Shown here: positions 1 through 10,266 of the stretch, one piece after another
Numbering within the stretch: the stretch's first letter is position 1
Layout: each line of letters opens with the position of its first letter
Source of the DNA: Nelumbo lutea
Taxonomy: Eukaryota; Streptophyta; Magnoliopsida; Proteales; Nelumbonaceae
Direction: 5' to 3'
Length of the DNA: 64,000 nt
Assembly: GCA_022828595.1 (NCBI GenBank)
Contig: JAKGHH010000004.1
Coordinates: forward strand, 53,780,422-53,844,421
Program-made: the position numbers and the translations under genes
The notes under the pieces: generated by a model
What the model was told of the DNA's origin: nothing
Seen by the model: the letters and a program-made list of their open reading frames with translations, nothing else
Databases searched by the model: none

Positions 1-1263
1 ACTGTCTAACAATTTTGTTTTGCAAAGTTTATATATATGATATATATATACTTATACGGTTTCAAAATGTTTACAAATGATTTTAATTCCTGGGATCCAT
101 GTGAGCAGAGAGTGTAACACTATTCCTTGCAGCCGAGGGAGAGGTCCTCTCTTGTCGAGCAGTGTTTGATCATTATGGGCTGAGAGGTTAAGTGGAAGGC
201 CATTTAGGGTTGCACCTGATGGGCTAATCTTGTATCTGTCCACAGTCCCTAGGTTTTTATAAGATGGCTTGGCCTAGGGACCACTTAGTCTAAGTGTTGG
301 GCCCATAGAGTCCATGTGATGGGCTGAAGGGGTTCACTGGGCTTTCTAGTGAATTCGGTTAGGCCTTGTAACAAAGGCTAGGCTGAACCCATGTGGCCAA
401 TTACTTATTGGGCCTAAAGCCCATTTCGACTTGGGCTGATATGATCACCCACTTAAGGGGGTGCATCTGGGATTAGGGTTAGCTAAAGGATTAGGGTTCT
501 AACCCTATCCACTCTTGGAGACCAAATTCAAATGTGATTTGAATATGGTAACCTCCTGATAAGATCAAGAGTGGGCTGACCTAATCTGTAGATAGGATTA
601 AGATTATTCCCTATCCAAATACTGATTTGGATTGGGATAACTCCTAATAGGATTGGGAGATTTCTTAATCACTAAGAAGAGAGGAAACCCTAATCTTGAA
701 TTACAAGAATTTGACCTAGGGTTTTGCAGTAACATCTTTTGCAATATGAGATCGGATCTCTTCTTCCTAAGCTGAAATATGCTTCCACGCCTCTTTCAGC
801 CTTAGGAACTCCTCCAGCTGCTGCCACCTTACTATTTGGTTTGAATTTGTTTGAAGGGAAGATCAAGAAACTGGTTCTTGAGATCAGTCTTTGCTGAAAG
901 ACTGATTTGGTTCGGTGCTCTAAGCCTCCAACAGATTCTTGCGAAGAGTTCGGTACGTGGGACTTACACTGTTGGTTCTGCCCCACCATCACTGTGTCGT
1001 CTTTAGTGGGAGCAGATCTTGGATCTTTCTTTGGGCATGAACACCGACATTGGGAGATTTTGATTCTCCATATCAGGTATAACCCTTCCCCTGATCTTTG
1101 GTTTAGATCTGGTCTGGTTTGGTTCGAGTAGATCCTTGAATATTTGATTCTAAAATAAGGGAATACGATTCCCAATTGATTGAAGGGAGAAAATTTTTTG
1201 AAATTCGCCCACCTATTCCACTGCTTTCTTGACGTCCTTACGATGGATTTCTCCCTCCTTTCA
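1..1263 (+). repeat. Ty1/copia LTR fragment (family of CopA), forward
   Basis: This is the right-hand two thirds of the copia LTR that recurs through the window. It carries the AT-rich tract near 30-55, the conserved block around 85-200, the motif GGGCTGAGAGGTTAAGTG and the LTR end CCTCCTTTCA at 1254-1263. It aligns by eye with 10330-11494 and 16620-17810. No primer-binding site follows the end, so it is a solo LTR or a 3' LTR, followed by unrelated sequence. Bases 1-11 match the terminal bases of the same LTR in inverted orientation, so the left junction is not a simple continuation. No coding function is claimed for the open frames inside it. Confidence 0.85.
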
Positions 1264-1560
1264 ATAATAAGCCAACCAAAGTCACTTATTGACAATATAT
1301 TTTTGACATGGATAAATTCTAGAGTTGGAACAAAACTTAATAGCATGGTAAAATAGTATCACAGTTGAGCTGGAACGTAGAAGATATGTCAATATATCAC
1401 TACAGAATATAAAGTGATGTCATATGAGACCCTAAAATTTTAACCCAAATTTAATGCTTGATTTCAACCATTCTCAAATATTCTCTCTTCTCTTTCCAGT
1501 AAGGACTACAGAAAGAGATTCCTTGTGGATAATAATATTTCCTATATCTAATTACTTTAA
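1264..1560. other. Unassigned AT-rich sequence
   Basis: No match to the retroelements in the window and no convincing reading frame. It is bounded by the end of a copia LTR on the left and a MITE target duplication (TAA, 1558-1560) on the right. It may be old host intergenic DNA or a repeat I do not recognise. Confidence 0.4.
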
Positions 1561-1689
1561 GACTGTGTTTGGTTTGAAGGAACAAGTAGGGAAAGGAAGG
1601 GAAAGGCAAGGAAATCTATACAAGGTTTGTAAAGGTTTTCCTACATTTCCCTTCCTTTCCCTATCTTTTCCTTCAAACCAAACATAACC
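1561..1689. mobile_element. Tourist-like (PIF/Harbinger-type) MITE
   Basis: A 129-bp non-coding element folds back on itself almost completely. The 15-bp arm TGTTTGGTTTGAAGG at 1566-1580 has its perfect inverse at 1670-1684. The arms stay complementary inward for about 50 bases through a shared AGGGAAAGGAAGGGAAA block. It is flanked by the 3-bp repeat TAA at 1558-1560 and 1690-1692, the duplication expected for PIF/Harbinger MITEs. The outermost 4-5 bases of the terminal repeats are imperfect, so the exact ends are inferred. It carries no transposase and would depend on one supplied elsewhere. Confidence 0.75.
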
Positions 1690-1692
1690 TAA

Positions 1693-2375
1693 GAGAAAAG
1701 ATATTGCCAATGTATGCATAAACACTGCCCCAGAAGCTTCACAAATCCCTCATTTTAAGTAGCTCCGGTAGCATTAACACAAAATACTGACAATACAATT
1801 TATTTTTTTTACCCCTTAGAAATGCACCCCAGACCCCACATTGGTGGGGAGCCTCGTGCACTATGCAGCTCACCCCTTAGTTGTGACCAATTTTGGAAGG
1901 AAGAAAATGGTTCATAGTTTCTACAACCAATACTTGATCACTATGTTAGAAGCTAATTGAGGTCTCCAAATGAAAGATCAAAATTGTATAGATTCATGAA
2001 TAAACAACCTGCTTTGCCTAGAATCAATAGGATCAAGGTTGGGTCGTACCCATAGGACTCGGCACACCTATGACATGTTTTTAGATAACAGCCTAGGTGC
2101 AAGAAACCTTAATGGATCAATGATAAAAATGGAATTAGGGATCTATAAAAGAAAAGGAATGGGGATAATCATAACTAGCCAATCTCCACTGGCAAGCTAC
2201 CCTCTACAACAAGACTTTTGGAGTGGAGGGAATGTTCTGCTTCAAGTAAAGTCAAGAAACCACCATTTTGACAAAAATTATAGTCAGGAGAACTAGGTAT
2301 GGTATGGTTACCCCTCCCCTGCTTAGATATGCTAGTAGGTGTAGAACAAGGTATTGTCAACAATCATTGAAAAAG
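1693..2375. other. Unassigned sequence left of element G1
   Basis: No recognisable gene or element. A short GC-rich block at 1826-1870 contains a perfect 6-bp stem (CCCCAC at 1834-1839, GTGGGG at 1844-1849) and resembles a dispersed plant repeat. The stretch 2036-2070 looks loosely like the inner edge of an OTA-type LTR, but that is weak. The last bases before the G1 target duplication are purine-rich. See the finding on a possible splice-donor-like target site. Confidence 0.35.
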
Positions 2376-2380
2376 GGTAA
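2376..2380. repeat. Target-site duplication GGTAA (left), element G1
   Basis: GGTAA directly precedes the 5' LTR at 2381 and recurs directly after the 3' LTR at 9288-9292. A perfect 5-bp pair fixes the ends of G1. Confidence 0.9.
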
Positions 2381-3176
2381 TAATGGAGATCGAGGTGTTG
2401 GCCAATTGGCTCAAGCTAATATTCCCAAATATTCTCAAGATCCTTTGCAAGGAATCGGTGGTCCAATGACCTGGGCAAGGACAAAGAGGATGAAAGAGGC
2501 TTTACAAGGCTTAATCATGGAAGTGCATGACAAAGAGACTGTTCTAGAAGATTCTAAGACTGTTCTAGAAATTTTCAAAGCTTCACCAAGGATAATCACC
2601 TATCTTTATGTGCAAGACGATGTGCAATGCTTAGATCTTGAAGAACAAAGCTTGGAATCCATGACATAAGACCAAGGCACATGGACACGGTAAGAAAAGG
2701 CCCAATCCGCATGCTAAGATGTATTGATGGGCTTGTTTTTGTCTTGTTTTGTTTTACTTTGACTTTTCTATGCTTAGTTGTCAATAGTTGTAATCTTTTA
2801 GAAGGATTCCGATTTCAAGGCAGATTTATTTTCCTAAATTAAAGGGGTCCTCATTAGTTAGGAATTTCCTTATAAGATAATGATGTTTACATGCCTATAT
2901 AAAGGCTACAACTATGTAAAACGAGATATCATCAATAATATAGAGGTATTTTCAGCAAGCTTAGCTTTGCCTTCTTGTGTTCTTGGTAGAATACAATATC
3001 TTGATTTATCAAGGGAGTGATCAACCTCTGTGGCATCTTCAAGATTGGATTCTTTAAGGACTTAGTTTCCTTAAGGTTCTAATCTGATAAACTACAACTT
3101 GTTTTCTAGCTTCTGGGTGTGCATAACAACTTGATTCAAGAGTTCCTAGAGCAAGTCGTCTAGTGGGTTCTTATCA
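2381..3176 (+). repeat. G1 5' LTR (796 bp)
   Basis: Identical in length to the 3' LTR at 8492-9287. It begins TAATGGAGATCG and ends TTATCA, with the 5' TG apparently lost from the usual TG...CA ends in both copies. A TATA box lies at 2896-2903. The first 290 bases hold the duplicate of the pol C-terminal coding tail, an expected copy of the 3' LTR rather than a gene of its own. Confidence 0.9.
2896..2903 (+). promoter_or_regulatory. TATA box in G1 5' LTR
   Basis: TATATAAA in the context CCTATATAAAGGC, conserved in the 3' LTR at 9007-9014. It is the probable core promoter of the element transcript, which would start a few tens of bases downstream. Confidence 0.65.
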
Positions 3177-3178
3177 TT

Positions 3179-3191
3179 TGGTATCAGAGCC
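3179..3191 (+). other. G1 primer-binding site (initiator Met-tRNA)
   Basis: TGGTATCAGAGCC lies two bases after the 5' LTR end and is complementary to the 3' end of plant initiator Met-tRNA. This is the minus-strand priming site used by many plant LTR retrotransposons. Confidence 0.9.
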
Positions 3192-4052
3192 TTGGCTCTA
3201 GAAATAGGTTACTTATCCTTTGCTTATCCTTGTTTTGTATTTTTCTTTGATCCTTGCACGTTTCTTGTATTGTCCTTGCATAGTTTCTTTGAATTCTTCC
3301 ATTCGACTTCTTTGTGTTTTTGAATAGAGTCAATTCTGTTTTGTGTGTTTAGTTTTGGCAAAAAAAAAAAAAAAAGAAAAGAGACAGAGAAGAACATCCA
3401 ATTTGAAAAAAAAGAGACAGAAAAGAACATCCAATTCGAAAAAAGAAAAGAAGAAGGAGGAGATATATTGCTGATCTGATTTTTTTAATCATTTTCCCAG
3501 TATAAACAGGATTTCTTGAATTACAAGATCATAAGTTATAACAAGATCTCCTTTTCGTTTTTGGGTTTGACTAGTTAACTAATTCAAAAGCCAGTTGTAT
3601 AATCCTTTTCAAGCTGGGATTTCTTTTCCTTAAACAACTGTCTTACTTAGTACTAATCCTTATCAAATAAGGATTCTTGTGTCTACATTAATTTGATTTT
3701 GTGCTCCATATTTATTCTATTCGGGTTCAATTGTGCAAGGCTGTTTTGTGTATTCTAGTGATTTCTTTTGCATGTCTTTTGCTTCCTTTTGAAGTTTTCT
3801 TATTTTTTTGGCTCTTATAATTGATTTTTTCCTTCCTTATTTCTACCATTTGCCTCAACTAAGTTTTTAAAGTTTTGATTTTGAGATTTGCCACCATCTA
3901 ACCAATTGCTCCTTGAGGTTTGTTGATCTTGATTCTGTTAAGAACATAAAGGGGGCTAGTTTGAGTGGAAAAAAAAAAGAGAAAAAAAAGTGAGAGAGTG
4001 TGTGAGGAACAAAATTTCTTTTATTTCCAACGAGTTTTTGCAGGTTATAAAC
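3192..4052 (+). other. G1 untranslated leader
   Basis: This links the primer-binding site to the gag ATG and holds A-rich and T-rich tracts (for example 3359-3376) but no convincing coding sequence. A pyrimidine-rich stretch ending TTTTTGCAG at 4035-4043 just before gag looks like a splice acceptor. This is suggestive only. Confidence 0.6.
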
Positions 4053-5215
4053 ATGAGTATTGAAGGAGAACCACAAGAGATTGACATGAAATTATTCATA
4101 AGGGCTATTAATGAACAATTTAGAAAGTTGAATGCGAGGCTGGATGATTTGCAATCCACATCTATTTCTAAGTCCACTAGAAGATGTGTGTTTGAGGAAG
4201 AAGAGGAAGATGATTCGGATTTGGAGGAATCAAGTTCTAAATGAGGCAAGAAGGCTATTTCCAAAAGAGATAGCAATTTGGGCAGCATAAAGATGAAGAT
4301 TCTGACCTTTCAAGGAAAGAATGATCCCGAACTATACTTGGAGTTGGAAAGAAAGGTTGAGCACGTATTTGATTGCCAAGATTACTCCAAGGAGAAGAAA
4401 GTAAAACTAGCAGCCATGGAGTTCACAGATTATGCAAGCATATGGTGGGATCAATTGGTGATCAATAGGCATAGGAATGGAGAGAGGCTAATTCGGTCAT
4501 GGGAAGAGATGAAATTATTAATGCACAAGAGATTTATACCTAACCATTACTATAGAGATTTGCATAGAAAGTTGCAAGGGCTGGTTCAAGGCTCAATGAG
4601 TGTAGAGGACTATTACAAAGAGATGGAGATAGCCATGATTAGAGCAAACATAGAGGAGGATCGAGAAGCAACAATAGCTAGATTTATTGGCGGCTTGAAC
4701 AAGGAGATTGCTGATGTGGTTGATTTACAACACTATGTGGAGATGGAGGAGCTGTTGTACAAATCCATTAAAGTGGAGAAGCAAATAAAATCAAAAGGGT
4801 TCAGATCTAGTTGTTCATGGAAACCTAATTGGAAGGACAAGAAATCTGCCTCAAAAATAAAAGAAGAAGCAAAGCAAAAGGATTCGATTGTTGTTCATAA
4901 ATATAAAACCAACACTAAAACTTCTTCTAAGTCACGTGATGTTAAGTATTTTAGGTGCCAAGGATTCGGAAATCTTGCTTGTCAATGCCCAAACAAAAGA
5001 GTTATGATTGTATTGGAGAATGAAGAAATAGAAAGTGCTAGCTCAAGTGAGGATGAGATGCCACCATTGGAGGATTGTTCTGATGTTGAAGTTGCAGAAC
5101 CCGTTCATGGTGATTTGCTGGTTAAAAGGAGAGCCCTAAGTATACAGCCTAATGATGATGGTGATGAGGAGCAACGTGAGCATATTTTTCACACAAGATG
5201 CCATGTGAAGGATAA
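4053..5215 (+). pseudogene. gag: G1 gag (capsid/nucleocapsid), broken
   Basis: Gag would form the cytoplasmic virus-like particle and bind element RNA. ATG at 4053 opens a frame that is interrupted by a TGA at 4242-4244 and then runs on in the same frame. The retrotransposon gag domain is seen around 4290-4790 ([32 protein letters not shown]). The zinc knuckle near 4950-4990 reads [14 protein letters not shown]: against the C-x2-C-x4-H-x4-C pattern the first Cys is Tyr and the His is Leu, so RNA binding by this knuckle is probably lost. An acidic serine-rich tract separates it from protease. Confidence 0.85.
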
Positions 5216-5594
5216 AGTATGTACTATGATTATTGATAGTGGAAGTTGTACTAATGTTGCTAGTACGTTGTTGGTAGATAAGCTGAATTTAAATACCATA
5301 AAGCATCCAAAACCGTACAAATTGTATTGACTGAATGAATGTGGAGAAGTGAGGGTAACCAAGCAAGTTCTGGTTTCTTTCCAATTGGAAAGTTTGAGGA
5401 TGATGTTCTATGTGATTTGGCACCAATGCATGCTTGTCATATATTGCTTGGCCGACCATGGCAGTTTGATAAGAAGGTTACACATGATGGGTATAAAAAT
5501 TGTTATTCTTTTGTAATGAATAACCGAATTATTGTACTAACCCCTCTCAAACCTTTGCAAGCTTATGAAGATCAGATTAGGATAGCAAGAGAGT
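5216..5594 (+). pseudogene. pol: G1 protease (retropepsin-like), broken
   Basis: The aspartic protease domain would cleave the Gag-Pol polyprotein. The active-site motif [12 protein letters not shown] is present near 5229-5265, and LLGRPWQFDKKVTHDG follows near 5440-5490. The frame is broken by a TGA at 5328-5330, where a Trp codon is expected, and by a one-base frameshift around 5385-5391. The frame closes at 5594, before a Lys/Glu-rich linker. Confidence 0.82.
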
Positions 5595-5908
5595 GAAAAA
5601 TGAGAGAAGAACAAATGTGTGAGAAAGAGGAAAAGAAAAAGAAAGAAAGTAAACAAGCAAAAGCAAAGAGAGCAAGTGAGACCGAGAGGAAAAGTGCAAG
5701 TGGAAAGAGTGAGGCTGAGAGGAAAACTGGAGAGAAAAGTGTAAAAAAAGAGAGAAAAGTAAGGGAATGAGTGTATTTCCTGAAAAAAATGAGGTTAAGA
5801 GTGTCATGATTGCAAGGCAGCAACTACTTGTACTTATGTACAAGGATGCTTACTTTTCTACTAATGACCTTAACCCCTCTTTGCCTAGTGTTTTTGTCTT
5901 TATTGTAG
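5595..5908 (+). pseudogene. G1 Lys/Glu-rich linker between protease and RT
   Basis: Continuation of the polyprotein region with purine-rich, low-complexity sequence encoding mostly Lys, Glu, Ser and Arg, with stops. No domain is recognised. It bridges protease and the conserved EFEDLFPKEIPHGLPP segment that opens RT at 5909. Confidence 0.55.
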
Positions 5909-6794
5909 GAGTTTGAGGACCTATTTCCTAAGGAGATTCCCCATGGATTACCTCCCTTAAGAGGTATTGAGCATCAAATAGACTTCATACCCGGTTTCGT
6001 CATACCAAATCGACTTGCTTATAGAGCTAATCCCAAGGAAACAAAGGAGATACAAAGGCAAGTGGATGAGTTTGTGCAAAAGGGTTTTGTAAGTGAGAGT
6101 CTTAGCTCATGTTCGGTTCCTGTCATCTTAGTCCCAAAGAAAGATGGAACATGGCGTATGTGTGTGGACTGCCGAGCCATTAACAAAATAACAATTTAGA
6201 CATCCTATCCCTAGATTAGATGATATGGTTGATGAATTGCATAGCTCTTCTTTGTTTTCTAAAACTGATTTAAAGAATGACTATTATCAAATTCGCATGA
6301 AAGAGGGAGACGAATGGAAGACAACATTTAAAACTAAATATGGATTGTATGAATGGTTAGTAATGCCTTTTGGTTTAACTAATGCACCTAGTACATTCAC
6401 GAGGTTAATGAATCATGTCTTGCGTTCTTTCATAGGAAAATTTGTGGTAGTTTACTTTGATAATATTTTAGTTTATAGCAAAAATTGGGATGAACATGTG
6501 AAACACTTGCATGTTGTTTTTAGGGTGTTAAGAGAGCACCAATTGTATGTTAATCTTAAGAAGTGCAAGTTTTGCATGGAATCTGTTGTGTTTCTTGGAT
6601 TTGTTGTTAGTTCACAAGGTATTAGTGTTGATGAAGAGAAGGTAAAGGCAATAAGGGACTGGCCTACACCTAAGAATGCGAACGAGGTAAGATGTTTTCA
6701 TAGTTTAGTAAGTTTTTATTGAAGGTTTGTTAAGGATTTTAGTTCTATTGCTGCACCTTTGAATGAAATTGTTAAAAAGAATGTTGTTTTTAAG
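5909..6794 (+). pseudogene. pol: G1 reverse transcriptase, active site mutated
   Basis: The RT domain would copy element RNA into cDNA. Conserved blocks in order: [67 protein letters not shown] and [11 protein letters not shown]. The catalytic box at 6453-6464 reads YFDN instead of YxDD: one metal-binding Asp is Asn, which should abolish polymerisation. A frameshift near 6193-6200 and stops at 6719 and 6796 also break the frame. The motif set is typical of CRM-clade chromoviruses. Confidence 0.9.
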
Positions 6795-7231
6795 TAGGAT
6801 GAAGTGCATGATCGAGCTTTCAAAACTTTGAAAGATAAGCTAACTAATGCACCTTTGTTGTGTTTTCCTAACTTTGATAAAGCTTTTGAAGTAGAATGTG
6901 ATGCATATGGAATTGGAATAGGGGATGTTTTGATGCAAGATTCCAAACCAGTTGCTTATTTTAGTGAAAAGCTAAGTGGGGCAGCCTTGAACTATCCTAC
7001 TTATGACAAGGAACTTTATGCATTAGTGATGACTCTTCAAACATGATAGTATTACTTGTGGCCAAGGGAATTCATCATTCATTCTAATCATGAGAGCTTA
7101 AAGTTCTTGAAATCCCAAGGTAATCTTAATAAAAGGCATGCTAAGTGGCTGGAGTTCATAGAAATATTTCCTTATGTGATTAGGTACAAACATGAAAAGG
7201 AAAATGTTGTTGCTGATGCATTATCTAGGAG
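6795..7231 (+). pseudogene. pol: G1 RNase H, broken
   Basis: RNase H would remove the RNA strand during reverse transcription. Visible segments: [59 protein letters not shown], and the closing [10 protein letters not shown] stop (TGA) at 7044-7046 interrupts it between the KELYALV and [15 protein letters not shown] segments. Confidence 0.85.
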
Positions 7232-8478
7232 GTACACATTACTTACATCTTTACAAACTAAGTTACTTAGTTTTGAATTGCTTAAGGACTTGTATGCTAA
7301 TGATTCTGATTCCAACCAAGTATGGAATGCATGTTATAAGTGTGTGTTTAGTGATTACTATAGGCATGAAGGATTTCTGTTTAAGAAAGATAAATTGTGT
7401 GTGCCTATTTGTTCTATTCGTGAGTTACTTGTTAGAGAAACTCATGGAGGCGGCTTGATGGGGCACTTTGGTGTACAAAAGACTTTAGATATATTGCGTG
7501 AGCATTTTTATTGGCCTAATATGAAGTATGATGTACAATCTATTTGTGATAAGTGCATTATGTGTAGGCAAGCAAAATCTAAAGTTAAACCGCATGGCTT
7601 GTATACCCCTTTACCAGTGCCTAACCAACCCTGGATTGATGTTTCTATGGATTTTGTTTTTGGGTTAGCAAGGTCTCAAAGTGGTAAGGACAACATATTT
7701 GTTGTTGTTGATCGGTTCAGTAAAATGGCTCATTTCATTGCCTATTCTAAAACCAATGATGCAACACATATTGCTGACTTGTTCTTTAAAGAAGCTGTTC
7801 GTTTGCATGGTTTGCCTAAGACAATTGTTAGTGATAGAGATGTTAAGTTCTTAAGTCATTTTTGACGCACTTTATGGAATAAATTAAGAACTAAACTCTT
7901 GTTTTCTACTGTTGCACATCCTCAAATGGATGGTCAAACTGAAGTAGCTAATATGATACTCACCACTATGTTGCATGCTATCATTCAAAAGAACTTAAGG
8001 TAGTTGGAGAAGTGTTTGCCACATATTGAGTTTGCATATAATAGGTCTATTCATTCTACTATTTCTTTTTCACCTTTTGACGTTGTTTATGGCTTTAATC
8101 CTTTAACTCTCATGGATATTTTACCTTTGCCTATAATGAACATGCTAATCTTGATGGTAAGAAAAAGACAATTTTTGTGAAGGATTTACATGCCAAGGTT
8201 CGGGCAAACATTAAAAGAAAGAATATGCAATATGCTAAGCAAGCTAATAAGGGGTGTTTGAAGGTTATTTTTAACCTAGAGATTGGGTTTGGGTGCATAT
8301 GCATAAGGAGAGGTTTCTTACACAATGGAAATCAAAATTGTAGCCTAGAGATTGACCTTTTCAAGTCTTGGAAAGAATCAATGATAATGCCTACAAGCTA
8401 GATTTGCCAAGCAACTATGGTAATGTTAGTGCGACTTTTACTATTGCTGATTTATCTTTGTTTGATGTAGGTGATTCA
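7232..8478 (+). pseudogene. pol: G1 integrase, broken
   Basis: Integrase would insert the cDNA. The zinc-binding HHCC region is present ([13 protein letters not shown] followed by CDKCIMC). The catalytic core shows the first Asp (VSMDFVFGL), the second Asp ([10 protein letters not shown]) and Glu (DGQTEVANM). Stops at 7863 and 7999 and further damage beyond 8100 break it. The C-terminal part continues into the 3' LTR (see 8556-8780). Confidence 0.85.
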
Positions 8479-8491
8479 AGGAAGGAGGGAA
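8479..8491 (+). other. G1 polypurine tract
   Basis: AGGAAGGAGGGAA immediately precedes the 3' LTR, as expected for the plus-strand primer. Confidence 0.8.
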
Positions 8492-9287
8492 TAATGGAGA
8501 TCGAGGTGTTGGCCAAATGGTTTAAGCTAATATTTCCAAATATTCTCAAGATCCTTTGCAAGGAATTGATGGTCCAATGACTAGGGCAAGGATAAAGAGG
8601 ATGAAAGAGGCTTTACAAGGCTTAATCATGGAAATGCATGACAAAGAGGTTGTTCTAGAAGATTCTAAGACTGTTCTAGAAATTTCCAAAGCTTCACCAA
8701 GGATAATCACCTATCTTTATGTGCAAGACGATGTGCAAGGCTTAGATCTTAAAGAACAGAGCTTAGAATCCATGACATAAGACCAAGGTGCATGGACATG
8801 ATAAGAAAATGCCTAATCCGCATGCTAAGATGTAATGATGGGCTTGTTTTTGTCTTGTTTTGTTTTACTTTAACTTTTCTATGCTTAGTTGTCAATAGTT
8901 GTAGTCTTTTAGAAGGATTCCTATTTCAAGGCAGATTTGTTTTCCTAAATTAAAGGGATCCTCATTAGTTAGGAGTTTCCTTATAAGATAATGATGTTTA
9001 CATGCCTATATAAAGGCTACAACTATGTAAAATGAGATATCATCAATAATATAATGGTATTTTCAGCAAGCTTAGCTTTGCCTTCTTGTGTTCTTGGTAG
9101 AATACAATATATTGACTTATCAAGGGAGTGATCAACCTTTGTGGCATCTTCAAAATTGGATTCTTTAAGGACTTAGTTTCGTTAAGGTTTTAATCTGATC
9201 AACTACAACTTGTTTTCTAGCTTCTGGGTGTGCATAACAACTTGATTCAAGAGTTCTTAGAGCAGGTCGTCTAGTGGGTTCTTATCA
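8492..9287 (+). repeat. G1 3' LTR (796 bp)
   Basis: Colinear with 2381-3176 without indels, about 42 differences by hand count, mostly C/T and G/A changes as expected from decay of methylated cytosine. TATA box at 9007-9014. Followed by the GGTAA duplication at 9288-9292. Confidence 0.9.
8556..8780 (+). pseudogene. Pol C-terminal tail of G1 encoded inside the 3' LTR
   Basis: An open frame begins MQGIDGPMTRARIKRM and ends at a TAA at 8778-8780. In CRM-type chromoviruses the integrase C-terminus (CR motif, with a GPxTRxRxK-like sequence) is known to extend into the 3' LTR. Position and motif fit that pattern. The 5' LTR copy (GPMTWARTKRM near 2459-2495) has one substitution in the motif. Joining to the upstream integrase frame is disrupted by decay. 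Confidence 0.55.
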
Positions 9288-9292
9288 GGTAA
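9288..9292. repeat. Target-site duplication GGTAA (right), element G1
   Basis: Exact copy of 2376-2380. Confidence 0.9.
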
Positions 9293-9615
9293 GTGAAGAA
9301 TCAGAGCAAAATCCACTTTAAAAAAATTGAATACTATATCATGCATGTAATATATTATACATATAAGTTGAGGACCAAGGTTCACCTACTTGTCTTCCAA
9401 CAAACATATTTTTCCATCCTAAAAGAATGGGAATAAATAAGAATTTAATTAACTTAAACTTATCGAGAAAGGGGAGACAAGATGTTAATATTCAGAAGTT
9501 CAAGAATTGAGCTCACCAGACCAGAAACCATTCTTTGTAAAGAATCCAAGTCATAACCAATTAGTGAGAGATAAACATGAACATCATCGTAGTTCTCCCA
9601 AGAATCCAACTCACT
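9293..9615. other. Unassigned sequence between G1 and CopA
   Basis: AT-rich sequence with no gene, repeat or element signature that I recognise. It is the continuation of the DNA into which G1 inserted. Confidence 0.4.
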
Positions 9616-10265
9616 AGAAATGTTAGATAGTGTACGCACTTAGCTCCAATCAGATTGATGTACATAAACATTTATTTTAAATGAATAAAAGTACATAATT
9701 GATTCATGTTACATTTGGTATACTTCTTTGTAATTACCCTCAAACTGAACACTTATGAGACTTGTGTTAGTTTAGAATGTTCTTAGCCATTGGATAGACT
9801 TGGGGAAGTTTATCCTGCCAAAGTTGACACTAATGTGCTTTCAAGTAGATTGGGGTGGTTTGTCTCAGCTGTCAAGGTTAGACCAAGCACATGTAGTGTG
9901 TGTTTGTTTGAAAAACTAAACCTAGACCATTTTCCAGTTATACCCTGGACCTTGGAGACTAGTGGGCAAAACTGAAAAGTTACACCTAACCCCTAGACTC
10001 GATTATAGTACTGCACTGGGTGTTGGATTGGACTATCTTCGATATGCCAATCAGTGAGATCCTTAGTGGTGGGGGGTTAAAACCTACGCATATTGGGGCA
10101 GTATGAGAATTCACATGAGTGAGTGATCATAGTGATAGGATCAGCCCCTTTGTCGGACAAAGTGAATGATCGGGACTGCACTCTCTGATAGAAACCAAAA
10201 CTGTCGGCAGTCGATTTCAAACTTTTTTGAGATTCGTTTCTTGCAAAATATATTTATATAACAAT

Positions 10266-10266
<1 letters not shown>

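Larger units (their letters stand above)
2381..9287 (+). mobile_element. G1: full-length CRM-like Ty3/gypsy chromovirus, degenerate
   Basis: A 6,907-bp element with two 796-bp LTRs, a Met-tRNA primer-binding site, gag-protease-RT-RNase H-integrase order, a polypurine tract and a perfect GGTAA target duplication. The pol motifs (GIEHQIDFIPG before [22 protein letters not shown] in RT) and a coding tail running into the 3' LTR fit the CRM (centromeric retrotransposon) clade of plant chromoviruses. Clade assignment is by motif memory only. My hand count gives about 42 mismatches and no indels between the LTRs (near 94.7% identity), so the insertion is not very recent. Several in-frame stops, frameshifts and a mutated RT active site make it non-autonomous. 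Confidence 0.88.

Noticed and set aside
907..1131. 74-residue forward open frame in the LTR
   Set aside because: Lies in the transcribed part of the LTR with no domain; the related copies at 25500-25640 and 26520-26650 diverge in frame.
690..1346. 218-residue reverse open frame across the end of the first copia LTR
   Set aside because: It is antisense over an LTR and continues into unrelated sequence. No domain is seen, and the equivalent positions in other LTR copies do not keep the frame.
1826..1870. GC-rich hairpin (CCCCAC...GTGGGG) as a terminator or riboswitch
   Set aside because: A short 6-bp stem in plant intergenic DNA has no such meaning; perhaps part of a dispersed repeat.
3179..3200. 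tRNA gene suggested by tRNA-complementary bases
   Set aside because: Only the 3' end complement is present, adjacent to an LTR, which is a primer-binding site; no cloverleaf can be formed.
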